32,472 nt of DNA, from NCBI GenBank assembly GCA_016218095.1, contig JACREV010000048.1, forward strand, positions 1 through 32,472, read 5' to 3'. Source of the stretch: Deltaproteobacteria bacterium. GTDB taxonomy: Bacteria > Desulfobacterota > GWC2-55-46. Under the pieces are notes generated by a model, which searched no databases, was not told the DNA's origin, and worked only from the letters and a program-made list of their open reading frames with translations. Of the stretch, positions 1-8,292 are shown one piece after another; within the stretch, counting starts at the first letter, position 1; each line of letters starts with the position of its first letter. Position numbers and translations under genes: made by a program.

Positions 1-1
1 C

Positions 2-2380
2 CCTGACGTCGTCTGGACGGCCTCGGAGGACGGCCAAGTCGTCTTCACGAGCGCCAATGTCACGGAGGTAATGGGCTATACCCCTGAGGAGATATACGCC
101 GACCCGCGGATATGGTTCTCCAGCGTCCACCCCGAAGACCTTGAAAGAGTCACAAGGGCCTATGAGTACCTCTTCTCCATGAGCAAGGTCTTCGACGAGG
201 TCTACAGGATGCGGAGGAAGGACGGTCAATGGATATGGGTCAACGACAGGGCCACTTCAGCATACGAGAAGGACCGGACGAGGTACGCCGACGGGGTCTT
301 CTCGGACATAACGGAGAAGAAGCTCGCCGAGGAGAGGATAGAGAGGCTCACTCGTCTTTACGCCGTATTGAGCAGGATAAACGAGGCGATAGTCCGCAAC
401 CGTGACATCGAGAAGCTCTACGATGAGGCGTGCAGGGTAGCGGTTGAGGAGGGCGGGTTCCTCTTTGCCTGGATAGGAGTCTCCGAAGGGGAGGGGCCTT
501 TAAGGCTCGTTGCCGCCCATGGGGGGTGCTCAGGCCATGACGAGTGTGTACGTATAGGCATTATGGATGAGGCGGCGGGCAGGGGGCCGACCGGGACCGC
601 CGTCCGCGAGGGCAGGCACGTGGTCTGCAACGACATCGGCAGCGACCCTGACATGGCCCAATGGATGGAGAGGGCGCTTGAGTGCGGGTTCAGGTCCTTG
701 GCCGCGATCCCTCTCTGGAGGGGAGGAAAACCCATGGGCGCGATGAGCTTCTTCTCCGGGGTCCAGGGCTCTTTCAACGAGGAAGACGTCCGTCTCCTCG
801 CCGCGCTCGCCGCCGACATCTCCTACGCCATGGAGTCGATCGAGTCCGAGAGGAAGGCGAAGAACGCGGACGAGGCAAGGAGTGAGCTTGCCCTCGAGTA
901 CGAGGAGCTCGCGAACAACCTGACCGTCGGCATCTTCAGGACGACCGAGAGCGCGGACGCCCGATTCCTCGAGGTCAACCGCGCGCTCGTGGAGATGCTC
1001 GAGGCCTCTTCAAGGGAGGAGCTCATGGAGACGGGCGTGGGCACTTTCTACTGGGACCCTGCAAGGAGGGGCGAGATAATCGGGAAGCTCGCCAGGGAAG
1101 GGGCCGTCAGGGGCGAGGAGGCGGAGTTCAAGACCCTGAAGGGCAGGAGGTTCTGGGGCTCGATTACGGCCGTAAGGAAGACGAAGGGCGGAGAGGCGTT
1201 CCTCGACGGCATCGTCGAGGACATAACCGAGAGGAAAAAACTCGAGGAGCAGTTCAGGCAGGCCCAGAAGATGGAGGCGGTGGGCCAGCTCGCCGGAGGG
1301 ATCGCCCATGACTTCAACAACATCCTTACCGCCCTCATCGGTTACGGGAACCTCCTGATAATGAAAAAAGGGAATGACGACCTTGTAAGGGGCTACGCCG
1401 ACCACATGCTTACCCTCTCCGAGAAGGCGGCATCCCTCACACAGGGGCTCCTCGCCTTCAGCAGGAAGCAGGTAATGAACCCCCAGCCCACGGATATGAA
1501 CGAGCTCGTCGGGCGCATCGAGAAGATATTGAAACGGCTCATCGGAGAGGACATAGAGCTTGTGGTCTCGCTCACAGCCGAGCCCCTTGTCGTGAGGGCC
1601 GACCCGCCGCAGATAGAGCACGTCCTCATGAACCTCGCCACAAACGCCAGGGACGCGATGCCCGGGGGCGGAAGGATCACGATCGCGATGGATTCCGCCG
1701 AGCTCGGGCGCGAGTTCGTCGATTCCCACGGCGCAGGGGCCCCCGGCGGGTACGCGGTGATCGCGTTCTCCGACACCGGCGCGGGCATGTCCGAGGACGT
1801 GGTCAAGAGGATATTCGAGCCTTTCTTCACCACAAAGGAGGTCGGCAAGGGCACCGGGCTCGGCCTCTCCATGGTCTACGGCATAGTGAAACAGCATAAC
1901 GGCCTCATAGACATCTCGAGCAAGCCCGGCGCGGGGACGACCTTCAGGCTATACTTCCCACTCGCCGATGAGGCCTTCCAGCGCGTCGAGCCGCAGAAGT
2001 TCCTCGTCCGCGGCGGCACCGAGACGGTGCTTCTCGCCGAGGACGAGGAGGACGTGAGGAACATCACGAAGACCATGCTCCAGGAGTTCGGGTACCGCGT
2101 CATCACGGCCGTCGACGGCGAGGACGCCATCGCCAGGTTCATGGAGAACAAGGACTCGATCGCCCTCCTCATCCTCGACATAGTCATGCCGAAAAAGGCC
2201 GGAAACGAGGTCTTCGAAATGATAAGGTCCGTAAGGCCGGATATAAAGGTGATCTTCACGAGCGGGTACTCCTCCGACATCGTGAGGTCCAAAGGTCTCG
2301 CCGGAGCGCGCGACTTCATCTCAAAGCCGGTCTCGCCGAGCGAGTTCCTTAAAAGAGTGAGGGAGGTAATCGAAAGATGA
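2..2380 (+). CDS. Hybrid sensor histidine kinase (PAS-GAF-PAS-HisKA-HATPase-REC), 5' end outside window
   Basis: The reading frame is open from the first complete codon. The residues before the first ATG at 71 ([15 protein letters not shown]) already look like PAS sequence, so the true start lies upstream. Domains in order: a PAS remnant with a PAC-like WVNDRATS segment, a GAF domain (about 310-840), a second PAS (about 900-1240), a HisKA box with AHDFNNIL and phospho-accepting His at codon 1307-1309, a HATPase with N box ([10 protein letters not shown]) and GTGLGLS lid, and a C-terminal receiver whose LILDIVMP Asp is at 2177-2179. There is no membrane segment in the visible part, so this part looks cytosolic. 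It probably autophosphorylates and relays to its own receiver. The stop overlaps the next gene's ATG (ATGA), implying translational coupling to the HD-GYP regulator. Kinase class is certain; the signal is unknown. Confidence 0.95.
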   Translation, partial: PDVVWTASEDGQVVFTSANVTEVMGYTPEEIYADPRIWFSSVHPEDLERVTRAYEYLFSMSKVFDEVYRMRRKDGQWIWVNDRATSAYEKDRTRYADGVFSDITEKKLAEERIERLTRLYAVLSRINEAIVRNRDIEKLYDEACRVAVEEGGFLFAWIGVSEGEGPLRLVAAHGGCSGHDECVRIGIMDEAAGRGPTGTAVREGRHVVCNDIGSDPDMAQWMERALECGFRSLAAIPLWRGGKPMGAMSFFSGVQGSFNEEDVRLLAALAADISYAMESIESERKAKNADEARSELALEYEELANNLTVGIFRTTESADARFLEVNRALVEMLEASSREELMETGVGTFYWDPARRGEIIGKLAREGAVRGEEAEFKTLKGRRFWGSITAVRKTKGGEAFLDGIVEDITERKKLEEQFRQAQKMEAVGQLAGGIAHDFNNILTALIGYGNLLIMKKGNDDLVRGYADHMLTLSEKAASLTQGLLAFSRKQVMNPQPTDMNELVGRIEKILKRLIGEDIELVVSLTAEPLVVRADPPQIEHVLMNLATNARDAMPGGGRITIAMDSAELGREFVDSHGAGAPGGYAVIAFSDTGAGMSEDVVKRIFEPFFTTKEVGKGTGLGLSMVYGIVKQHNGLIDISSKPGAGTTFRLYFPLADEAFQRVEPQKFLVRGGTETVLLAEDEEDVRNITKTMLQEFGYRVITAVDGEDAIARFMENKDSIALLILDIVMPKKAGNEVFEMIRSVRPDIKVIFTSGYSSDIVRSKGLAGARDFISKPVSPSEFLKRVREVIER

Positions 2381-3450
2381 GCGAGCTTCAGGAGGGTACC
2401 GTTCTCGTAGTCGACGACAACGCCTTTGTCCTCGACAGCACCTCTCTCCTCCTTTCGGGATACGGTTTTTCCGTCTATCCGTTCACGGACCCCGCGGAGG
2501 CGGTAAAAAGGTTCTCTGAGAGAAGTTTCGACGCGGTCCTGACCGATGTCAAGATGCCGGGCATGTCCGGGATAGACCTCCTGGAAAAGATACACTCCGT
2601 GAACAAGGAGGTCCCGGTAATACTCATGACCGCCTACGCGGAGCTCGACATGGCGGTAAACGCCATAAAGCAGGGGGCGTTCGACTTCATAATAAAGCCG
2701 TATAAGCCCGAGTACCTCCTCCATTCCGTGAAAAAGGCCGTCAATTACAACAGGCTCCTCCATATAGAGAGGGACTACAAGTTGAAGCTCGAGGAGGACG
2801 TGAAAAAGAGGACGCACGAGCTCGCCCACGCACTCAACATGGTAAAATCGATGTCCCGGGAGATCGTCCACAGGATGACGGCCGTCGCCGAGTACAGGGA
2901 CACCGACACGGGCGCGCACATCAAGAGGATCGGGCTCTACTCGGGCGCTCTCGCCGAGGAGCTCGGGAAGGACGCGGAGTTCGTCGAGAACATCACCTTC
3001 GCAAGCCCCATGCACGACATAGGCAAGATCGGCATCCCGGACAGCATACTCCTTAAGCCAGGCAAGCTCACCTCCGAGGAGTTCGAGGTGATGAAGACCC
3101 ACACGACGATAGGCAACAAGATGCTCATCGACTCCCCGCACGAGAACATACAGCTCGCGGCCTCCATCGCCATAAATCACCACGAGAGGTGGGACGGGAC
3201 AGGATACCCAAGGGGCCTCAAGGGCGCCGAAACTCCCCTTGAAGGCAGGATAGTCATGCTCGTCGACCAGTACGACGCCTTAAGGAGCAAGCGCCCATAT
3301 AAGCCCTCCCTTACGCACAAGGAGGTCATGGGTATAATGCTCGATGGCGACGGCAGGACAAGCCCCTCGCATTTCGACCCGGAGATCATGGAAGCGTTCA
3401 GGAAGACAGCCCTGGACTTTAACGACATCTATGAGGGGCACCTGGACTAA
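2377..3450 (+). CDS. Two-component response regulator with HD-GYP output domain (c-di-GMP phosphodiesterase type)
   Basis: 357 aa. The receiver domain (about 8-120) has the acidic pair DD13-14, phospho-acceptor D57 in LTDVKMPG and the switch Lys in IIKPYKP. A short coiled linker (about 125-165) leads to an HD-GYP domain: HDIGKIGIPD at 213-222, a His in KTHTTIG (242), the HHE triad at 268-270 and GYPRGLKG at 276-283. All signature metal- and substrate-binding positions are present, so hydrolysis of cyclic di-GMP is expected from the family. The ATG overlaps the stop of the hybrid kinase by 4 nt, making that kinase the likely phosphodonor. The pair therefore probably converts a PAS/GAF-sensed signal into lower c-di-GMP. 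The cognate relationship is inferred from coupling only. Confidence 0.95.
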   Translation: MSELQEGTVLVVDDNAFVLDSTSLLLSGYGFSVYPFTDPAEAVKRFSERSFDAVLTDVKMPGMSGIDLLEKIHSVNKEVPVILMTAYAELDMAVNAIKQGAFDFIIKPYKPEYLLHSVKKAVNYNRLLHIERDYKLKLEEDVKKRTHELAHALNMVKSMSREIVHRMTAVAEYRDTDTGAHIKRIGLYSGALAEELGKDAEFVENITFASPMHDIGKIGIPDSILLKPGKLTSEEFEVMKTHTTIGNKMLIDSPHENIQLAASIAINHHERWDGTGYPRGLKGAETPLEGRIVMLVDQYDALRSKRPYKPSLTHKEVMGIMLDGDGRTSPSHFDPEIMEAFRKTALDFNDIYEGHLD

Positions 3451-3469
3451 ATGCAGTAAATACGCGGTG

Positions 3470-3497
3470 TTTACAGCCTGTCTAATCATGTTTTAAT
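3470..3497 (+). promoter_or_regulatory. Candidate sigma70-type promoter for the cytochrome b gene
   Basis: TTTACA (3470-3475) and TTTAAT (3492-3497), each 5/6 to consensus, are separated by 16 bp. It would give a leader of about 140 nt before the cytochrome gene, long enough to hold the hairpins noted below. Confidence 0.45.
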
Positions 3498-3561
3498 CTG
3501 CGTGTGGTAGGATGTCCGGGAGGGCCTGAGCGGGAGGGTCTTAAGGACGATGCGCGGCTTG

Positions 3562-3592
3562 GCCCCGACGTTGGGGCTCGCTAAGAAGCGAG
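3562..3592 (+). other. Adjacent stem-loops in the leader of the cytochrome b gene
   Basis: GCCCC (3562-3566) pairs with GGGGC (3573-3577). Immediately after, CTCGC (3577-3581) pairs with GCGAG (3588-3592). The two stems share base 3577, so they compete at their junction. There is no U-tract, so this is not an obvious terminator. Function unknown. Confidence 0.4.
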
Positions 3593-3644
3593 GCAGGCTG
3601 ACAGGCTTTTACGCTCAGCATAAAGGCGGCATGAAAGGACCTCG

Positions 3645-4316
3645 ATGACAGGAAGAGAAGAAAAAGAGCGCATCATGCTGGACGCATGGGACTGGCAGAC
3701 CCGCGCCCTGCACTGGATAAACGCTCTGCTCGTCATAACGCTCGCCCTTTTAATGCTCGGCAAGGAAGGGATGGAACTGCTCGGGGTGGAAAGGGCGCTC
3801 CGAAGACCCCTTAATTTCGCGCACGCCTACGCCGGATACGCATTCATCGTTACCTTTTCTCTCCGGGTCGTCTGGGCCTTTGTGGGGAACGCTTACGCGA
3901 GGTGGGCGGACTTTATCCCGTCAAGCAGAGAGCAGAGGGAGGGCGTGGTCAAGGACATAAAGTGGTACTTGAGCGGCTTCAAATCGAGCCCGGCGCGCGC
4001 CGTCGGCCACGACCCGCTCGCTTCACTCTTCTACATAGTCCTTTTCGTCGTGCTCGCGAGCCAGGCGACGACCGGGCTCATACTCTCAGGGGCCGAGCTC
4101 AAGATGGGGCCTCTCTCCGGACTTTTCACCGGCATGAGCGAGGAGGCTATAAAGGGTATCGCGGAGGCGCTCGAAGCGGTCCACGAGATAGGCTTCCTCT
4201 ACATCCTCTTTTTCATCTTCGCGCATATCATCGGCCTCGTGGTCCATGAGATATCGGAGAAGACCGGGCTTTTCTCATCGATGATACACGGAAAGAAGTA
4301 CTTTCCGAAGGAATGA
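3645..4316 (+). CDS. Cytochrome b561 / Ni,Fe-hydrogenase-type b cytochrome
   Basis: 223 aa with about four hydrophobic helices (near 20-40, 62-82, 128-148 and 184-205), the size and topology of the b561/HyaC-like family. Candidate haem ligands are the His in ALHWINA (23), NFAHAYAGY (60), LEAVHEIG and FAHIIGLVVHE; GHDPLAS in the central loop is typical of the family. The protein would carry two b haems in the cytoplasmic membrane and pass electrons between a periplasmic partner and the quinone pool. The start is set by AAAGGA about 8 nt upstream; an in-frame ATG 30 nt later is possible. No hydrogenase or c-type cytochrome gene lies beside it, so its partner is unknown. The regulator/kinase pair follows after 27 nt and may be co-transcribed. 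Confidence 0.85.
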   Translation: MTGREEKERIMLDAWDWQTRALHWINALLVITLALLMLGKEGMELLGVERALRRPLNFAHAYAGYAFIVTFSLRVVWAFVGNAYARWADFIPSSREQREGVVKDIKWYLSGFKSSPARAVGHDPLASLFYIVLFVVLASQATTGLILSGAELKMGPLSGLFTGMSEEAIKGIAEALEAVHEIGFLYILFFIFAHIIGLVVHEISEKTGLFSSMIHGKKYFPKE

Positions 4317-4343
4317 CCTTAACCCAAAGGAGGAGTGTGAAAA

Positions 4344-5015
4344 TTGCGGATACTTCTGGTTGAGGACGAAAAAGACCTCGCTATGATCGTAAAGCAGGGG
4401 CTCGAGGAGGAAGGCTACGTCGTCGACGTGGCCCACGACGGCGAAGAAGGGCTCTACATGGCCGAGAACTACCCGGTCGACGCGGTGATCCTCGATATAA
4501 TGCTCCCCCTCATGGACGGCCTTGCGGTCCTCTCCAACATGAGGAAGAAGGGGATAGCGACACCCGTCATACTCCTTACCGCCAGGGACGCGCTCCTCGA
4601 CAAGATAAAGGGGCTCGACACCGGCGCGGACGACTACCTTACAAAGCCCTTCGTATTCGAGGAGCTGCTGGCGAGGGTCCGCTCGTTACTCCGGCGGAAG
4701 GCCACCGTCAAGGAGGCGGTCATAAGGATAGCGGACCTCGAGATAAACACCGCGAGCCACGAGGTGAAAAGAGGGGGCAAATCCATCGCGCTCTCCGCCA
4801 AGGAGTACGCGCTCCTTGAGTACCTCGCCTACAAGAAGAACACGGTCGTCTCCCGGACGGACATCGTCGAGCACATCTATCACGAGGACACGGACATGGA
4901 CTCCAACGTCGTCGACGTCTACATAAATTATCTTCGGAACAAGATAGACAAGGAGTCCAAGGTGAAGCTCATCCAGACGGTACGCGGGGCTGGATACATG
5001 CTGAAGGAAGAGTAA
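4344..5015 (+). CDS. OmpR/PhoB-family response regulator, TTG start
   Basis: 223 aa. The receiver has the ED pair at 8-9, phospho-acceptor D51 (VILDIMLP), a Thr/Ala switch (LLTARD) and K101 in LTKPF. The C-terminal winged-helix DNA-binding domain carries the family pattern LSAKEYALLEYL...VSRTDIVEHIY and ends with LIQTVRGAGYML. TTG at 4344 is the only start giving the conserved MRILLVEDE terminus, and AAAGGAGGAG sits about 9 nt upstream. GTG codons nearby lead to immediate stops. The next gene, 9 nt downstream, is a matching histidine kinase. This is the arrangement of CusR/CopR-like pairs, but no metal-resistance gene is adjacent, so the regulon is not inferred. Confidence 0.95.
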   Translation: MRILLVEDEKDLAMIVKQGLEEEGYVVDVAHDGEEGLYMAENYPVDAVILDIMLPLMDGLAVLSNMRKKGIATPVILLTARDALLDKIKGLDTGADDYLTKPFVFEELLARVRSLLRRKATVKEAVIRIADLEINTASHEVKRGGKSIALSAKEYALLEYLAYKKNTVVSRTDIVEHIYHEDTDMDSNVVDVYINYLRNKIDKESKVKLIQTVRGAGYMLKEE

Positions 5016-5024
5016 GGGGCGGCG

Positions 5025-6437
5025 ATGTTCAACTCGATAAAACTCAGGATTGTCATCTGGTTCCTCGTCGTCTTCTCGATCTTCTTCGCCGGGATAGAGC
5101 TCTTCCTCTACTACAAGCTCGAGGAGGTCACCATACACCTCGCTGACGAGCACCTCCAGTCCGAGGTCGACACGCTCGCGAACCTCATGGCCATAGAAGA
5201 GGCCCAAGGACAGCTCGAGAGCGAGTTGCAGGAGCTCGCCGCGGCCGTCACGGGCGTATATTCCGAGAAGCTCTCCGGCCACTATTACCAGATAGTCTCC
5301 GAGGACGGCAAGGTGCTCGTGCGCTCCCCGTCGCTCGCGCTCGCAGATGAGTCCCTCCCGGTCTATGTCGGGTCTGAGGAAGGCGAGTTCAGGACGATAC
5401 CCGGCCCCGGCAACGAGCTCATGAGGCTCACGAGCCAGTCGTTCCAGTTCTCGGTCGGAAAGCTCACCTTCCAGGCCGCCGACTCGCTCGAGGATACCCA
5501 GGAGCTCTTGAGCTCGTTCAGGAACGTCGTCCTCGCCATATTCCCCGTCGTTTTCGTGATATGCGGCATAGGGGTATTCCTTATGACGGGGTGGGCCTTG
5601 AAGCCCATCCGGGCCTTCACCGGCAAGATCGGCCAGATAACCGAAGAGAACCTCGCGGAGAGGGTCGAGGAGAGGGGGGTCGTAATGGAGCTGAAGCCGC
5701 TCGCGTCCTCCTTCAACACGATGCTCGGGCGTCTCGAGGAGTCGTTCTCGCGCCAGAAGCAGTTCCTATCCGACGCCTCGCACGAGCTCCGGACGCCTAC
5801 CTCCATAATAAAGAGCTTCTGCGACGTGACGCTCGGGCGAGAGCGCGCTCCGAGCGACTACAAGGAGGCGATAAAGAAGATCGGCGACACCGTCAACCGC
5901 ATGTGCGACATCATAAACAGGATACTCGTCATCTCCAGGCTCGACAACAAGACCATCCAGTTCAAGCCCGTGAGGATGGACCTCATGGACCTCATGAAGG
6001 ACGTATTGAAGCTCATCGAGATCTCGGCCGCCAGCAAGGGGATAGGGATAAAGCTCGAAGGGAAGAACGTGAGCGTCAGGGGCGACAGGGAAGGTTTGAC
6101 CGAGGTCTTCACGAACATCGTCGAGAACGCGATAAAGTACAACAAGCCGCAGGGCAGGGTCGAGATAGCCGTAAATGAATCGAACGGCGGAGTGCTCGTC
6201 ACTGTCACGGATACCGGCATAGGCATCCCCGAGGGCGAACAGGAGAAGATATTCGACAGGTTCTACAGGGTCGACGCGAGCCGTGGCGTGACCGTGGGGA
6301 GCGGGCTCGGTCTCTCGATAGTAAAGACCATCGTAGAGGCCCATGGAGGAAAGATAGAAGTGCAGAGCCGGCTCGGGAGCGGCACTACTTTTAACGTATA
6401 CCTCCCCAAGGACCTCGATCTGAAGAACAACGTTTAA
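5025..6437 (+). CDS. Membrane sensor histidine kinase, partner of the preceding regulator
   Basis: 470 aa. TM1 is about 8-29, followed by a periplasmic sensor segment of roughly 135 residues, then TM2 at about 168-190, HAMP at about 190-243, HisKA with H253 in SDASHELRTP, and HATPase with N box (NIVENAIKYN), G1 (DTGIGIP) and G2 (GSGLGLSIV). Length and order match the CusS/heavy-metal-type group, but the periplasmic region shows no His/Cys/Met cluster that would mark a metal sensor. AAGGGG precedes the ATG. It lies 9 nt after the regulator gene, a standard operon. The last codon is followed by a 62-nt strong hairpin region. Confidence 0.95.
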   Translation: MFNSIKLRIVIWFLVVFSIFFAGIELFLYYKLEEVTIHLADEHLQSEVDTLANLMAIEEAQGQLESELQELAAAVTGVYSEKLSGHYYQIVSEDGKVLVRSPSLALADESLPVYVGSEEGEFRTIPGPGNELMRLTSQSFQFSVGKLTFQAADSLEDTQELLSSFRNVVLAIFPVVFVICGIGVFLMTGWALKPIRAFTGKIGQITEENLAERVEERGVVMELKPLASSFNTMLGRLEESFSRQKQFLSDASHELRTPTSIIKSFCDVTLGRERAPSDYKEAIKKIGDTVNRMCDIINRILVISRLDNKTIQFKPVRMDLMDLMKDVLKLIEISAASKGIGIKLEGKNVSVRGDREGLTEVFTNIVENAIKYNKPQGRVEIAVNESNGGVLVTVTDTGIGIPEGEQEKIFDRFYRVDASRGVTVGSGLGLSIVKTIVEAHGGKIEVQSRLGSGTTFNVYLPKDLDLKNNV

Positions 6438-6467
6438 GGCCTGAAAAGTTTTCATACATCTATCGCT

Positions 6468-6529
6468 AGCCCGCTTAGGAAACGTCCGTGCCTTCGAAAG
6501 GTCCGAAGCGGGGCGTTACCTGGCGGGCT
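6468..6529. other. Long imperfect hairpin / candidate structured RNA
   Basis: AGCCCGC (6468-6474) pairs with GCGGGCT (6523-6529). The helix continues through AGG (6477-6479) with CCT (6519-6521) and AACGTCC (6481-6487) with GGGCGTT (6511-6517, with one G·T). The apex holds a further small palindrome, CCTTCGAAAGG (6491-6501). There is no T-run directly after it, which argues against a simple terminator. I do not recognise a known RNA family. The remaining bases of the 6438-6731 spacer show only a TATAAT at 6701-6706 without a good -35. Confidence 0.45.
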
Positions 6530-6731
6530 CTCGTGTCTTTAATCTAAAATCGCAGATAATCCAGCTGGTTACCTCTTTAAAAGGCATTCCAGCCCCGGCG
6601 AGGCTGAGCCGCTAAATCCCCGAGTCACACGCCATCTCCTTTACAACCCCTTGAATTTACCCCTCTTTTTGCTCTAATCTCTTTTTAATCGGCCCTCCCT
6701 TATAATCTATGCTGTGTAAAAGGGGTTTTGT

Positions 6732-7088
6732 ATGCATATCATCTTCGACCTTATGGGCACGGTACTCGGCGCTCTCGATATGACCTTAAGGCCGGGCATA
6801 AAAGAGACGATAAGTAGTTTAAGGGCATCAGGCATTGAGGTAAGCTTCTGGACGAGCGGCCCCGTCGATTACTACAAAGATGTCTTGAGGCGGACGGGGA
6901 TAGACGGCGAGATATACAGGAAGGGCGCCATACCGTTCAAGCCCGACGTCTGCGTCGATGACGCGCCTGAGGGCTGGATGCCGGGCAGGGTCTACAGGGT
7001 GAGCATGCATGCCTCTGACACGATGCCCGCGGAACCGATACTCGTAGCAGAGCTGATATCTTCCGGAAGCAATTTCTACTGGGATTGA
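6732..7088 (+). CDS. Small HAD-like / NIF-type phosphatase-like protein with altered motif I
   Basis: 118 aa. HAD fold signs: motif I region IIFDLMGTV (residues 3-11), an RPGIKETISSLRASG stretch like the cap-less FCP1/NIF group, motif II in FWTSGP, and the motif III/IV equivalent FKPDVCVDDAP. The nucleophile Asp (6) is present, but the second Asp of DxDxT, the general acid/base, is Met (8). The family is usually longer, so this is a minimal domain. AAGGGG lies upstream of the ATG. The gene is followed after 31 nt by a Cys-rich small protein, suggesting one transcript. It may be a phosphatase with altered chemistry, or a non-catalytic binding protein. Confidence 0.7.
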   Translation: MHIIFDLMGTVLGALDMTLRPGIKETISSLRASGIEVSFWTSGPVDYYKDVLRRTGIDGEIYRKGAIPFKPDVCVDDAPEGWMPGRVYRVSMHASDTMPAEPILVAELISSGSNFYWD

Positions 7089-7119
7089 ACGCTTCTCCAC
7101 CCCTGAAAGGAGGCGTATC

Positions 7120-7398
7120 ATGGAACCGAAAAACAGGATAGTCATAGACCTGGTCGCCGGCGGCCCTGAAGACGGCAAAAAGCCCGGGAAGGAATGCGAC
7201 TGCGACTGCCAGGTCTGCAAGTGCGGCAAGAAGAACGGAAAGGGCTACTCCGCCCCTCTCCCCGAGCTCCGGCTCATAAGCTACGAGGAGGAGGCGAAGG
7301 GGCTCTTCTCGATAGTCCGCGGGATGGACGAGAGGATACTCTCCCTGCAGAGGTCGAGGAGATGGCCGGGGAGCGGGAGGGGTTTCAAAAAGCACTAA
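7120..7398 (+). CDS. Hypothetical small protein with Cys-Asp cluster
   Basis: 92 aa, no recognised family. The centre carries CDCDCQVCKCGKK (residues 27-39), five cysteines in eleven residues, which could ligate zinc or an Fe-S centre. The N-terminus is short and hydrophilic after a single IVIDLV strand. The C-terminus is basic (RSRRWPGSGRGFKKH). There is no signal peptide or membrane helix. The start is well supported by AAAGGAGG about 7 nt before the ATG. It follows the HAD-like gene on the same strand and converges on the nuclease-like gene with only 17 nt between stops. The function is unknown; it could be a metal- or nucleic-acid-binding accessory protein. Confidence 0.65.
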   Translation: MEPKNRIVIDLVAGGPEDGKKPGKECDCDCQVCKCGKKNGKGYSAPLPELRLISYEEEAKGLFSIVRGMDERILSLQRSRRWPGSGRGFKKH

Positions 7399-7415
7399 GG
7401 GCCTTGAGAGAGTCT

Positions 7416-8189
7416 CTACCAGAACCCGTCCCGTTCAAGTAAGCGCCGGACGCAAAGAGCGATATTTGCCGCGATGTCCCTGCCGCTGTTAGTTATAAAG
7501 ACCTTGTCTTCCACGGAGAAGGTCTCGGATTCGACCCTTTTCACATCCCTGCCTTCGACGAGGGATTCAAATATCGGGACTATCTTGTCCTTCATCCTGA
7601 GCATCGTGTCCTCGAGGAATATCGCGCCATAAGGTTTCAGCGCCTCGGCCCGCTTAAGAAATGCCGCGACCTCCGCCTCTTCGACGTTCTTCGGGGGAGA
7701 CGACTTCGCCTCCACATAGACGAGCCTGCCTTCAACTGACGCCACGCAGTCGTAGTCGCCCCCTGCCTCGGCCCCTTTAAGACAGAGCCCCCATAGCGCG
7801 GGGGACGAGAGCTCCCGTTCGAATATCTTCGCCACAAGCCACTCCAGGGTATCGCCGAAACTGAAGACCTCTTTTGCCTTCAGCCTGTAAAGGCCTGGAC
7901 CGTTCTCCTCGATGATCTTTAACCCGAGGAGGGACTCGATATATTCGTTTGCCAGCGCCATCCCCGTATACCTTGTCAGGTCGGGAAGAGAGAACGACTC
8001 CTTATTTTTTATCACGTCGCGTATGAATATCCTGAACGAGTACCTCCGGAGCATCAGGTAGAGCGCGTCTTCGGCCTCCCCGGAGACCGAAGGAGGGAAA
8101 AAGAGGTACTGCGTGGGGTTCTTGATCTGTATCTCGAACCCCCTTCTCTTGAGCATCTCCTCGACCGGGTGGCAGGGAATAACAGTCAT
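7416..8189 (-). CDS. PD-(D/E)XK nuclease-like protein
   Basis: 257 aa from the ATG at 8189. The C-terminal half shows a restriction-endonuclease-like core: GDTLEWLVAKIFE (helix with conserved Glu), then GGDYDCVASVEGRLVYVEAKS, where the Asp residues and E-x-K match the D...(D/E)xK active site, then a helix rich in charged residues. The N-terminal half (NPTQYLFFPP...TRYTGMALANEYIESLLGLKIIEENGPGLYRLK) resembles a small winged-helix module. The start was chosen because GGAGG (8197-8201) lies 7 nt from ATG 8189; a TTG two codons upstream is too close to it. Neighbours are uncharacterised, so role (DNA repair, defence or RNA cleavage) cannot be assigned. Seen: motif; inferred: nuclease activity. 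Confidence 0.75.
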   Translation of the reverse strand: MTVIPCHPVEEMLKRRGFEIQIKNPTQYLFFPPSVSGEAEDALYLMLRRYSFRIFIRDVIKNKESFSLPDLTRYTGMALANEYIESLLGLKIIEENGPGLYRLKAKEVFSFGDTLEWLVAKIFERELSSPALWGLCLKGAEAGGDYDCVASVEGRLVYVEAKSSPPKNVEEAEVAAFLKRAEALKPYGAIFLEDTMLRMKDKIVPIFESLVEGRDVKRVESETFSVEDKVFITNSGRDIAANIALCVRRLLERDGFW

Positions 8190-8256
8190 ATGCAAGCCTC
8201 CGGTCTATATTCTACCATAAGGCTAGAAAGAACCCTCCCGGATGGATCGAAAAAAG

Positions 8257-8284
8257 TGGACTCAAGCCGAATTATTGGTATAAT
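8257..8284 (+). promoter_or_regulatory. Promoter of the aldo/keto reductase gene, likely leaderless transcript
   Basis: TGGACT (8257-8262) and a perfect TATAAT (8279-8284) are 16 bp apart. The ATG begins at 8293, 8 nt after the -10 box, just where transcription should start. No Shine-Dalgarno sequence precedes the ATG. Confidence 0.6.
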
Positions 8285-8292
8285 CTCCCGAT

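Noticed and set aside
1876-3183. 435-codon open frame on the minus strand opposite the kinase and HD-GYP genes
   Set aside because: It lies antisense to two genes with full domain signatures, its translation shows no domain, and such shadow frames are expected in high-G+C DNA. Similar long shadows at 1010-1897, 16313-17326, 28149-29033 and 31249-32184 were rejected for the same reason.
3645-4316. Part of a hydrogenase operon
   Set aside because: The cytochrome resembles HyaC-type subunits, but no hydrogenase subunit or maturation gene is in the window.
5025-6437. Assignment of the sensor kinase as a copper or heavy-metal sensor
   Set aside because: The overall layout resembles CusS, but the periplasmic region has no Met/His/Cys ligand cluster and no resistance genes adjoin.
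7440-7470. GACGCAAAG word resembling a GEMM core
   Set aside because: It lies inside the 3' part of the nuclease-like gene and has no partner motif.
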